DNA of 64,000 bases, from the NCBI RefSeq assembly GCF_012034205.1, contig NZ_JAATEM010000032.1, forward strand, positions 22,589 through 86,588, read 5' to 3'. Below the pieces are notes generated by a model that was not told where the DNA came from, made no database searches, and saw nothing but the letters and a program-made list of their open reading frames with translations. The translations under genes were made by a program, and so were the position numbers. The DNA is from Streptomyces composti. GTDB lineage: Bacteria; Actinomycetota; Actinomycetes; Streptomycetales; Streptomycetaceae. Below are positions 1-7,507 of this stretch, in pieces (positions within the stretch are counted from its first letter, which is position 1; the number at the start of each line of letters is the position of its first letter).

Positions 1-375
1 CCGGGCGCGACCCGCGGCCGGGTAGGACAGCCCCTGGTCCAGGGAGGCCTCGAGGTCGGGGCCTAGACCGTCGTAGGCGGCTGTGTGGCCCTCGCCCGAG
101 GGTGCCTCGGGCGGCTCCTCGGGCAGTGCGCCGGAGACGGGCAGCAGATCCACGGCGGGCCTGCCGATCGCGTCCTCCTTGGCGATCCCGAACAGCCGCC
201 GCGCGCCGGTGCTCCAGTGGGAGACCAGCCCTTCCCGGTCGACCACCACGACGGCGAGCGGGATCCTGCCCGCGTCCAGCTGCCCGGCCGGCGGCCCGTC
301 GCCGCTGTGGCCGGCCGCCGCTTCCCCTCCGGCGGCGTGGCCGACAGGTGCCTCCCGCTCGGTGCCACGGTCCAT
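1..375 (-). CDS. PAS-domain protein, N-terminal part (cut by window edge)
   Basis: The frame is open without a stop from an ATG at 375 down to base 1, giving 125 residues. A purine-rich GAGAGAGGG lies shortly upstream of the ATG. After about 33 low-complexity residues, a segment around residues 36-70 reads like the start of a PAS fold (LAVVVVDREGLVSHWSTGA, followed by RRLFG). This is the pattern at the N-terminus of Streptomyces PAS/SpoIIE-type phosphatases and PAS-containing sensor kinases. The catalytic part lies outside the window, so the enzyme class cannot be decided. It is probably a soluble cytoplasmic sensor. It is transcribed in the same direction as the exporter gene ending at 528, with 152 bases between them. 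Confidence 0.6.
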   Translation of the reverse strand, partial: MDRGTEREAPVGHAAGGEAAAGHSGDGPPAGQLDAGRIPLAVVVVDREGLVSHWSTGARRLFGIAKEDAIGRPAVDLLPVSGALPEEPPEAPSGEGHTAAYDGLGPDLEASLDQGLSYPAAGRAR

Positions 376-527
376 GGCCCAGGCCCTCTCTCCCCCGGCT
401 CGGCAAGATCTGTAGCGCCGTCACCACGGTACGGCCACGGCCGGTCGCGATGTGTGGCAATGCACGAATTCCCCACCGGCGGGTGCACCGGCGCGCGTTC
501 TGGTGTAAACGGCGGCCCCGGCCGGCC

Positions 528-2933
528 TCAGTCCTGGTGCCCGAGCTGCAGGTCCCGTTCGGTGCGGCCGCCCCCGGCGACCTGAAGCACCGTCGCAACC
601 GGCGGGTAGCCGGCCGCGATCACCGTGTACTCGCCCGAGGAGAGGTCGACGAAGCGGAAGCTGCCGTCGGGGCCCGTGGTGAGGGTGTCGACGACGTTGC
701 CCGCCGCGTCCAGCAGTGTCACCCGCGCGTCCTCCACCGGACGCCCGCCGCCGGCCCGCACGGTGCCGCGCAGCACGGCGCCGCCCGCGAGTTCGACGTC
801 CTGCCGGGTCTCGCGCGCCGCCTGGACGGTGACCGGGAGGGCGGCCGGGCGGAAGGCGGGCGCGCTGGCGGCGAGGGTGTACTCACCGGCGACCAGTTCG
901 GTGATCACGTACCCGCCCTCCCGTCCGCTGCGGGTGCTGGCGACGACCTCGCCGTGCACGTTGGTGAGCGTGACGGTGGCGTCCCGGACGGGGGTGCCGT
1001 CGGCGGTGAGGACGCTGCCGGCGAGGCGTCCGGCGCCGCCGAGGACGACGTCGAGTTCCACGGGACGCTCGCCGACGGTGACGGAGACGGCCTGCGGCTG
1101 GTGACCGCCGGCGGCGGCGATCAGGACGTAGGCGCCGGATCCGGGGGTGGCGAGGGCGTAGCGCCCGTCCTCGCCACTGGCGCCCCGCCCGATCTGCTGC
1201 CCGGCGACGTCGATGAGGGTGAGCGCCGCGCGCGGTACGACCGTGCCGTCGGGGTGCTGCACGGTTCCGCAGACGGGGATGCCGCCGGTGTGCGGGGTGC
1301 GGGCCTGCGGCACGGCCGCCTGGGCGTGCGGTGCTTCCTGGGCCGGGTCGGCGAGGGGGGTGTTGTGGGACACCAGTGGTTTCTCCTTGAGGAAGAAGGC
1401 GATGAGCAGGCCGAGGACGAGCACCGGCACCAGGTAGAGGAAGATGCGCGGCATGGCGTCGGCGTAGGCCTGGATGTAGGGCTCGCGCAGCTCGGGCGGG
1501 AGGGAGTGGACCAGCTGCGGGGTGATCGACTCCGGGTCGGGCAGCCCGTGGCCGGCGTGGGCGGGCAGGCGCTCGGCGAGAGCGTCGGTGAGCCGGTCCG
1601 CGAAGAGGGTGCCGAAGACGGCGGCGCCGACCGATCCGCCGATCTGCCGGAAGTAGTTGTGGGCACTGGTGGCCGTGCCGAGGTCGGCGGGGCGCACGGA
1701 GTTCTGCACGGCGAGGATCAGCACCGGCATGACCATCCCGATGCCGGTGCCGAGGACGGCCATCCAGATGCTGTAGTGCAGGCGCGGGGTACCGGTGTCC
1801 AGCCGGGACAGCAGCCACATGCCGACGACGGACAGGGCGGTGCCGAGGATGGGGTGGATCCGGTAGCGGCCGGTGCTGCTGATGAGCTGTCCGGTGACGA
1901 CGGAGGCGACGACGACGCCGGCCATCATCGGCAGCATCAGCAGGCCCGACTCGGTGGCCGTGGCCCCGTCGACCATCTGCAGGTAGGTCGGCAGATAGCT
2001 GGCGGCGCCGAAGAGGCCGACGCCGATCACCAGGCCGACCAGCGAGGTGACGTTGAAGACGGAGTCCCTGAACAGCCTGAGCGGCATCAGGGGCTCGACG
2101 GCGAACTTCTCGACCACCAGGAAGAGCACCGTGCTGGCCACGGCGCCCGCACCGAGGCCGAGGATGACGCGGGAGTCCCAGGCGTACTCGGTGCCGCCCC
2201 AGGCGCTGAGCAGCAGCAGACAGGTGGATCCCGCGGTCAGCAGCAGGCAGCCGAGCATGTCGAGACGGGGCCGGACGGCGGGCTTGGGCAGCTTCAGGAC
2301 CAGCCCGACCACGAGGAGGGTGACCAGGCCGAAGGGCACGTTGATGTAGAAGCACCAGCGCCAGGTCAGCGAATCGGTGAAGTAGCCGCCGAGCAGCGGG
2401 CCGGCCACGGAGGCCAGGCCGAAGGCGGCGCCGATCAGGCCCATGAAGCGGCCGCGTTCCCGCGCGGGCACGATGTCCGCGATGATCGCCTGGACCCCGA
2501 TCATCAGGCCGCCCGCGCCGACGCCCTGGACGGCGCGGAAGGCGATCAGCTGGTCCATGGTCCGTGCCCGCCCGGCGAGCGCGGAACCGAGGACGAAGAC
2601 GACGATCGCGAACTGGAAGACGCCCTTGCGGCCGAGCAGATCGCCGAGCTTGCCGTAGATCGGCAGTCCGACGGTGGCGGTGAGCAGATAGGCGGTGATC
2701 GCCCAGGACATCTTGTCGAGGCCGTGCAGATCGCCGACGATCTTCGGCAGCGCGGTGGCGACGATCATCTGCTCGAGCGCGGCGAGCAGCAGCGCCAGCA
2801 TCAGCGCGAGAAAGACCAGCCTCACCCGGCGCGGACCGAGCCGGGGTTCGGCCACCGGGGGCGGGGGCGGCTGCTGCTGCTCGGCCACGGCGGCCGTCTC
2901 CGGCGCCTGTCGCGTCAGGGTGATCCCGCCCAC
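528..2933 (-). CDS. DHA2-family MFS exporter with C-terminal carboxypeptidase-regulatory-like repeats
   Basis: An 801-residue fusion. Residues about 38-515 form a 14-helix EmrB/QacA-type drug:proton antiporter. Motif A (GKLGDLLGRKG, 95-105) and motif C (GLASVAGPLLGG, 172-183) are visible. A Pro/Ala-rich linker (520-553) leads to three tandem beta-sandwich repeats at about 555-635, 638-720 and 722-800. Each starts G-x-V-x-x-x-x-G and carries D-A-x-V-T-L, DG-x-Y/F and GEYT-type motifs of the carboxypeptidase-regulatory-like/Cna-B fold. The GTG at 2933 is chosen because GAGGGGAGC lies 7 bases upstream; a longer frame begins at 2984. The substrate is not evident. The soluble tail is an odd addition for this family, because a 14-helix exporter should have its C-terminus in the cytoplasm. 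Confidence 0.85.
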   Translation of the reverse strand: MGGITLTRQAPETAAVAEQQQPPPPPVAEPRLGPRRVRLVFLALMLALLLAALEQMIVATALPKIVGDLHGLDKMSWAITAYLLTATVGLPIYGKLGDLLGRKGVFQFAIVVFVLGSALAGRARTMDQLIAFRAVQGVGAGGLMIGVQAIIADIVPARERGRFMGLIGAAFGLASVAGPLLGGYFTDSLTWRWCFYINVPFGLVTLLVVGLVLKLPKPAVRPRLDMLGCLLLTAGSTCLLLLSAWGGTEYAWDSRVILGLGAGAVASTVLFLVVEKFAVEPLMPLRLFRDSVFNVTSLVGLVIGVGLFGAASYLPTYLQMVDGATATESGLLMLPMMAGVVVASVVTGQLISSTGRYRIHPILGTALSVVGMWLLSRLDTGTPRLHYSIWMAVLGTGIGMVMPVLILAVQNSVRPADLGTATSAHNYFRQIGGSVGAAVFGTLFADRLTDALAERLPAHAGHGLPDPESITPQLVHSLPPELREPYIQAYADAMPRIFLYLVPVLVLGLLIAFFLKEKPLVSHNTPLADPAQEAPHAQAAVPQARTPHTGGIPVCGTVQHPDGTVVPRAALTLIDVAGQQIGRGASGEDGRYALATPGSGAYVLIAAAGGHQPQAVSVTVGERPVELDVVLGGAGRLAGSVLTADGTPVRDATVTLTNVHGEVVASTRSGREGGYVITELVAGEYTLAASAPAFRPAALPVTVQAARETRQDVELAGGAVLRGTVRAGGGRPVEDARVTLLDAAGNVVDTLTTGPDGSFRFVDLSSGEYTVIAAGYPPVATVLQVAGGGRTERDLQLGHQD

Positions 2934-3098
2934 GTACCGCTCCCCTCGTCGTGCTGCTGCACCATTCCCGCGTAAAAGCGACAACTATGAGCAAGCACGA
3001 CGAGTTACGGCACCATCCCGTTCGCCGGAGAGATCACCCGAACCGGTGAGGGGCCAACACCCCCTCCGTGTCGGCCCGTTGAGGTTCCCGCCGCCGTC

Positions 3099-3542
3099 CT
3101 ACTTCTCGACCTCGGCGGCCAGCCGGGCGAGCACCGCGTCGTAGATGCGGCCGAGACCCTTGGGGGCGAAGGTCTTCTCGAAGAAGCCGCCGATACCGCC
3201 GGCCCCGTTCCAGGTGGTGGTGACGAGGACCCGGCTCTTGCCCTCGCCGGCGGGGGTGACGCGCCAGGTGGTGACCATGGAGGAGTTGCGGTCCTTCTCG
3301 ACCAGCTCGCCGTCGCCGGGCTCGGTGACCTCCAGGAGGCAGTCGCGGACCCGCTTGCTGGTGGCCTGGAGCTTCCAGTGGACGACGGTGCCCTCGCCGT
3401 CGCCGCCCTCCCGGACCTCGTACTCGCTGAACTGCTCGGGCAGCAGCTTCTCCCGGGTGCCGCTGTAGTCGGCCAGCGCGTCGAACACCGTCTCCGCGTC
3501 CGCCGCGACGATCCGCTCCGTAGTGGCTTCGACCTGCGCCAT
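3099..3542 (-). CDS. SRPBCC (START/Bet v1-like) family protein
   Basis: A 147-residue protein of the polyketide cyclase/START-like SRPBCC superfamily. These are small helix-grip proteins with a hydrophobic cavity that binds lipids or aromatic ligands. The start pattern (a strand ending in R-I-V-A-A-D-A-E-T-V-F-D-A-L-A-D-Y) and the long C-terminal helix (about residues 120-145) are typical. The ATG at 3542 is preceded by GGAGG with a 6-base gap; the frame extends upstream to 3587 without a better start. It stands alone between the exporter and a divergent radical SAM gene. No catalytic residues or ligand can be assigned, and it appears cytoplasmic. Confidence 0.75.
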   Translation of the reverse strand: MAQVEATTERIVAADAETVFDALADYSGTREKLLPEQFSEYEVREGGDGEGTVVHWKLQATSKRVRDCLLEVTEPGDGELVEKDRNSSMVTTWRVTPAGEGKSRVLVTTTWNGAGGIGGFFEKTFAPKGLGRIYDAVLARLAAEVEK

Positions 3543-3668
3543 CGCAATCCTCCAGGACCTGGTTTCTCGGGGGTCGGGCCAAGCCAACCACCCCTCGGGC
3601 GGCCGCCCAAATCGGGAGTCCGGAAGTGATCGAGTGGGTGACCGAAGTTGTCGCTCGCACGATCAAGG

Positions 3669-3680
3669 GAACACTTGTTC
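3669..3680. promoter_or_regulatory. LexA (SOS) box upstream of the radical SAM gene
   Basis: GAACACTTGTTC fits GAAC-N4-GTTC, the actinobacterial LexA operator. It lies 34 bases upstream of the ATG of the radical SAM gene, where a repressor would block initiation. Both half-sites are perfect. The neighbouring SRPBCC gene starts 126 bases away on the other strand and could share the site. Confidence 0.7.
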
Positions 3681-3713
3681 TATTCTGTGGGCCAGTGCTA
3701 CCGAGGAGGCGTC

Positions 3714-4751
3714 ATGCGCTGGGAGAACCTCACCGTGGACTCCGAACACAGCCGGGCCGACGCCGCGCTGTTCGGGGCGGAGACGGTCACCACCCGTACC
3801 TTCGACACGCCGGAGTTCCGCGGCATCACCTTCCACGAGATCCGGGCCCGCTCGATCATCAACCGGGTGCCGGGGGCCTCCCGCATGCCCTTCGAGTGGA
3901 CGGTCAACCCGTACCGGGGCTGCACGCACGCGTGCGTGTACTGCTTCGCCCGCAGGACGCACAGCTATCTGGACCTCGACACCGGTCACGGCTTCGACAG
4001 CCAGATCGTGGTGAAGGTCAACGCGCCCGAGCTGCTGCGCCGGCAGCTCGCCTCGCGCCGCTGGCACGGCGACCACATAGCGATGGGCACCAATGTCGAC
4101 TGCTACCAGCGCGCCGAGGGCCGCTACCGCCTGATGCCGGGCATCCTGGCCGCCCTGCGCGACCACGCCAACCCGTTCTCCATCCTGACCAAGGGCACGC
4201 TGATCCTGCGCGACCTGGAGCTGCTGCGGCGGGCGGCCGAGGTCACGGACGTCGGCGTCTCGGTCTCGGTCGGCTTCACCGACGAGACGCTGTGGCGCAC
4301 GGTGGAGCCGGGAACGCCCGCCCCCGAGCGGCGCCTGGACGTCGTACGCACACTGGCCCGGCACGGCATCGGCTGCGGAGTGCTGATGGCCCCGGTGATC
4401 CCGTTCCTGAGCGACCGCCCGGAGCAGCTGCGCTCCACCGTGCGGGCGATCGCCGCCTCGGGCGCCACCTCCGTCACACCGCTCGTGCTGCATCTGCGGC
4501 CCGGCGCCCGCGAGTGGTTCATGGCCTGGCTGTCGCGCCACCACCCGTATCTGGTGGGCCGCTACGAGCGGCTGTACGCGGACGGCGCCTACGCCCCCAG
4601 GTGGTACCAGCGCCGGATCACCCGTCAGGTGCACGAACTGGCCCAGGAGTACGGCATCGGCCCCGCCCGCCCGGGACTGCCGCGCCGCACACCCGCCGCC
4701 GCACCGGCCCCGCCCGGGACCGCCGAGCCCACCCAGCTCACCCTGCTCTAG
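3714..4751 (+). CDS. SPL-like radical SAM protein (Rv2578c family)
   Basis: A 345-residue radical S-adenosylmethionine protein. The [4Fe-4S] cluster motif Cx3Cx2C is at C70, C74 and C77 (GCTHACVYC), preceded by NPYRG. This arrangement is typical of the spore-photoproduct-lyase-like Rv2578c family, whose chemistry is not established. The ATG at 3714 follows GAGGAGG with good spacing. The C-terminal 30 residues are Pro/Ala-rich and probably disordered. A perfect LexA box in the leader suggests DNA-damage induction, which agrees with the reported SOS regulation of mycobacterial Rv2578c. A role in DNA or RNA base repair or modification is an inference from regulation and family, not something the sequence proves. 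Confidence 0.85.
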   Translation: MRWENLTVDSEHSRADAALFGAETVTTRTFDTPEFRGITFHEIRARSIINRVPGASRMPFEWTVNPYRGCTHACVYCFARRTHSYLDLDTGHGFDSQIVVKVNAPELLRRQLASRRWHGDHIAMGTNVDCYQRAEGRYRLMPGILAALRDHANPFSILTKGTLILRDLELLRRAAEVTDVGVSVSVGFTDETLWRTVEPGTPAPERRLDVVRTLARHGIGCGVLMAPVIPFLSDRPEQLRSTVRAIAASGATSVTPLVLHLRPGAREWFMAWLSRHHPYLVGRYERLYADGAYAPRWYQRRITRQVHELAQEYGIGPARPGLPRRTPAAAPAPPGTAEPTQLTLL

Positions 4752-4913
4752 CGCCTCGTCCGCCCCCGCGGTCCGCCCCGAGCATTCGAGCGCATCCGGC
4801 GGTCCAAAGGAGTCAAGAAGTCCTCCGGGATGTTCGTCAGGGGTCCGCTTCCCGGAACGATCCGGTGTGGACCGTGAGTTCCGCGGTCGCCGCCCGCCCG
4901 TCTGGGAGGACCC

Positions 4914-6494
4914 GTGAGGAAAGCAGCCGCGCTGTGCGGTGCCGCCGTCGTCATGGCCGCAGGAGGCCTCACCGCCGGGACGGCCGAGGCCGGTCCCTCG
5001 GACACCGACCGGGGTTTCCGGGTGGCGGCGCCCGCCTGGAAGGCGTGCGGCACCGACAAGTACCCCACGCTGCAGTGTGCCTCCGTGGAGGTGCCGCTGA
5101 GCCACGCCGACCCCGAGGGGCGGACCATCACCCTGGCGCTGTCCCGCGTGCCGCACACCGCGCAGCGCTCGCAGGGCCCGCTCCTCGTCAACCCGGGCGG
5201 GCCCGGCGGCAGCGGGCGCACGCTGGCGGGGTTCGTGGCGTCGTCCCTGCCCAAGGAGGTGGCGGCCCAGTACGACATCATCGGCTTCGACCCGCGCGGC
5301 GTGGGCGCCAGCACCCCCGCCCTGGACTGCTCACCGCGGTACTTCCGCACGGTGCGCCCCGACCCCGTCCCGGACTCCGCCGAGGCGGAGCAGACCAACC
5401 TCGCCCGTGTGAAGTCGTTCGCGGAGTCCTGCCGGACCAAGTACCCGGAGGTACTGCCGCACATCAACACGGTCAGCGCGGCACACGACCTCGACCTGAT
5501 CCGGCAGGCACTCGGCGCGGAGCGGGTGAGCTACCTCGGCTACTCCTACGGCACCTACCTGGGCGCGGTCTACGCCAAGCTGTACCCGGAGCGCGTACGG
5601 CGCCTGGTGCTCGACTCGGTCGTCGACCCCACCCAGGTCTGGTACGACGCCAACCTCGCCCAGAACCACGCCTTCAACGACCGGCACCGCGCCTTCATGG
5701 CCTGGGTCGCCCGGCACGACGCGCACTACCGCCTGGGCACCGACCCGGAGCGCGTCGAGGAGCGCTGGTACGAGATGCGGTCCGAGCTGGCGGAGAAGCC
5801 GGCCGACGGCACGGTGGGCCCGGCCGAGCTGGAGGACACCTACATCCCCGGCGGCTACTACAACGGCTTCTGGCCGTACCTCGCCGAGGCGTTCTCGGCC
5901 CATGTGAACGAGGGGGACGACGGTCCCCTGGTCGAGGCGTACGAGAACTTCGGCGCGCCCGACGACGGGGACGACAACGGCTACAGCGTCTACACGGCGG
6001 TGGAGTGCCGGGACGCCACCTGGCCGCGCGACTGGGAACAGTGGCGCAAGGACAACTGGGAGGCGTACGCGCGGGCCCCGTTCCTGACCTGGAACAACGC
6101 CTGGTACAACGCCCCCTGCGCCTTCTGGCCGACCGACGCGGTACGCACGGTGGACATCACCAACGACAAGCTGCCGCCGGCGCTGCTCTTCCAGGCCACG
6201 AACGACGCGGCGACCCCCTACCGGGGCGGGGTCACGGTCCATCAGCTGCTGGCCGGCTCCAGCCTGGTGGTCGAGCAGGGCGGCGGCAACCACGGCATCA
6301 CCCTCAGCGGCAACACCTGCCTGGACCGCCACCTCGCCGCCTACCTGGCCGACGGCACGGTCCCGCGCAGCACCCGGGGCGAGGCCGACGCGGTCTGCGA
6401 GGCCCTCCCCGACCCGGAGCCCCCGGCCTCCAAGGCGGCCCCGAGCACCGCCCGCGGCTCGGCCCTGCACAGCCTGCTCGGCTTCCGCGGCTGA
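4914..6494 (+). CDS. Secreted alpha/beta-hydrolase, tripeptidyl aminopeptidase (TAP)-like
   Basis: A 526-residue exported serine hydrolase. Residues 1-26 form a signal peptide ending A-E-A before GPSD. The oxyanion-hole segment NPGGPGGSG (93-101) and the nucleophile elbow GYSYG (209-213, Ser211) are present. The C-terminal part has a conserved N-H-G (GGGNHG) that supplies the catalytic histidine, followed by the TAP C-terminal domain. This is the SlpD/SlpE/TAP group of Streptomyces mycelial proteases, which remove short peptides from protein N-termini. The GTG at 4914 is chosen because GGGAGGA lies just upstream. It is a monocistronic gene, ended by a strong hairpin at 6510-6539. Confidence 0.85.
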   Translation: MRKAAALCGAAVVMAAGGLTAGTAEAGPSDTDRGFRVAAPAWKACGTDKYPTLQCASVEVPLSHADPEGRTITLALSRVPHTAQRSQGPLLVNPGGPGGSGRTLAGFVASSLPKEVAAQYDIIGFDPRGVGASTPALDCSPRYFRTVRPDPVPDSAEAEQTNLARVKSFAESCRTKYPEVLPHINTVSAAHDLDLIRQALGAERVSYLGYSYGTYLGAVYAKLYPERVRRLVLDSVVDPTQVWYDANLAQNHAFNDRHRAFMAWVARHDAHYRLGTDPERVEERWYEMRSELAEKPADGTVGPAELEDTYIPGGYYNGFWPYLAEAFSAHVNEGDDGPLVEAYENFGAPDDGDDNGYSVYTAVECRDATWPRDWEQWRKDNWEAYARAPFLTWNNAWYNAPCAFWPTDAVRTVDITNDKLPPALLFQATNDAATPYRGGVTVHQLLAGSSLVVEQGGGNHGITLSGNTCLDRHLAAYLADGTVPRSTRGEADAVCEALPDPEPPASKAAPSTARGSALHSLLGFRG

Positions 6495-6509
6495 GCGAGG
6501 AGCGAGAGG

Positions 6510-6539
6510 CCCGGGCCCCTGCGGTCAGCGGGGCCCGGG
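6510..6539. terminator. Bidirectional terminator-like hairpin between convergent genes
   Basis: CCCGGGCCCC (6510-6519) pairs perfectly with GGGGCCCGGG (6530-6539) around a 10-base loop. It starts 16 bases after the TAP-like gene stop. The stop codon of the opposing HEAT-repeat gene (6525-6527) lies inside the loop, so the hairpin overlaps the 3' end of that gene. No U-tract is present, as is common for Streptomyces terminators. Confidence 0.65.
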
Positions 6540-7142
6540 GACGCGGTGGCCGGGCGGGTTGCGCCGGGAGCGGGGATGCGGGATGCGGGCGAGGGCCCGG
6601 GCGGCGGCCTCGGCGAGGGCGGGGTGGGCGAGGGCATCGGTGAGGACGGATTCGGCGCGGGGGTCGGCGAGGGTGCCGAGGCCCTCGACGCAGGCGAGGG
6701 CGACCTTGCGGTAGGGGTCGTGCGGTTGCAGGCGGCGGCGCAGGGTGGTGATCAGGGCCGGGACGGACTCCGGGGCACGCAGCTCGGTGAGCAGGCGCAC
6801 GGGGTGCAGGGCGTAGGCGACGCGCAGTTCGTTGGTGGCGAGGGCGGCGGCGGCGCGAGCGGTGCGCGGGTCGTCGAGGCGGGCCAGCGCGTGGGCGGCG
6901 GAGGCGCAGCGCGGGGGGTCGCGGTGGTTGAGGAGGAGCACCAGGGTCTCGAAGGCGCGGCGGTCGCCGGCAAGCCCGAGCCGGACGGCGGCGAGTTCCC
7001 GGGCCCACAGCGGCTGTCCGGGGGCGGTGAGCACCGAGGCGAGCGCGTCGAGGTCATGTGTCGCCCGGAGCCGTTCGTACTCCGGCGTGCCGCCGGACTC
7101 GGCCCGTAAGCGTTCCGTGAGCGATCGCAACTCTTCGTCCAT
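6525..7142 (-). CDS. HEAT-repeat protein with a TTA codon
   Basis: A 205-residue all-helical protein. At least three HEAT/PBS-lyase-like repeats are visible between residues about 45 and 185, each with the pattern A-x-x-A-L-x-x-L followed by D-P/D-x-R. Such solenoids bind other proteins; no enzymatic function is implied. Codon 12 is TTA (plus-strand 7107-7109), so translation should depend on the bldA tRNA, which matures late in the Streptomyces life cycle. No Shine-Dalgarno sequence precedes the ATG. Instead a TACCCT box lies exactly 6 nt upstream, suggesting a leaderless transcript. The C-terminal 25 residues are Arg/Pro-rich and disordered. Confidence 0.75.
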   Translation of the reverse strand: MDEELRSLTERLRAESGGTPEYERLRATHDLDALASVLTAPGQPLWARELAAVRLGLAGDRRAFETLVLLLNHRDPPRCASAAHALARLDDPRTARAAAALATNELRVAYALHPVRLLTELRAPESVPALITTLRRRLQPHDPYRKVALACVEGLGTLADPRAESVLTDALAHPALAEAAARALARIPHPRSRRNPPGHRVPGPR

Positions 7143-7148
7143 GTCTCG

Positions 7149-7154
7149 AGGGTA
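7149..7154 (-). promoter_or_regulatory. -10 box of a probable leaderless promoter (HEAT gene)
   Basis: On the minus strand TACCCT is followed by 6 nt and then the ATG at 7142. The expected transcription start coincides with the start codon. No ribosome-binding site is present. A convincing -35 box was not found. Confidence 0.5.
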
Positions 7155-7507
7155 GGGGCACGGGGCGGTCAGGGACGTACGTCACAGAGACATGGGGCTG
7201 GCGCGCTCGTTACCCGCAAGTTAAGCTCAGACGAGCGAGTTACCCACTCGCATCTCTCACGGTGGTCTGGTGACGCGGCCGCCGTGAGCGCAGTCGGTTC
7301 GGTACCTGTGTGTACCTGTACGGCTCGGCCTCGGGACAGGGCCGGTCGGATCCGCCGCCGGTGACGGGCGTGTGCGCGCCCGGGCCGCGACGGCACCGGG
7401 CGTGTGCGCTTGCAGCCCGGTCACACCCGCATTCACGGAGCACCCGGTGCGCCCTCGGCGCACCCGGGCACCCTTTTCGTCGTCACCCTCATTCCTGGAG
7501 TCCCGCG
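7155..7507. other. Intergenic leader of the 3-hydroxyacyl-CoA dehydrogenase gene, with repeated GTTACCC motifs
   Basis: This is 353 bases without a gene. GTTACCC occurs at 7209-7215 and again at 7239-7245, 30 bp apart. The second copy forms the loop of a perfect inverted repeat GCGAGT-TACCC-ACTCGC (7235-7251). GCTCGT (7205-7210) and ACGAGC (7231-7236) also form an inverted pair. A weak -10 (TAAGCT, 7222-7227) lies between the two copies. The arrangement looks like an operator region, possibly for the TetR protein encoded at 9477. The remaining bases to 7507 show no further structure that I can support. Confidence 0.35.

Noticed and set aside
102..2975. 957-residue plus-strand frame opposite the drug exporter
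   Set aside because: GC-rich antisense shadow. The encoded residues are Gly/Arg/Asp/Ala-rich without domains, while the minus strand encodes a clear transporter.
3648..3686. TTGTCG/TATTCT promoter pair before the radical SAM gene
   Set aside because: The hexamers are 27 bases apart, too far for a standard promoter, so only the LexA box is reported.
3626..6643. 1005-residue plus-strand frame over the radical SAM and peptidase genes
   Set aside because: Overlaps two well-supported genes in another frame, and its Arg/Pro-rich product has no recognisable motifs.
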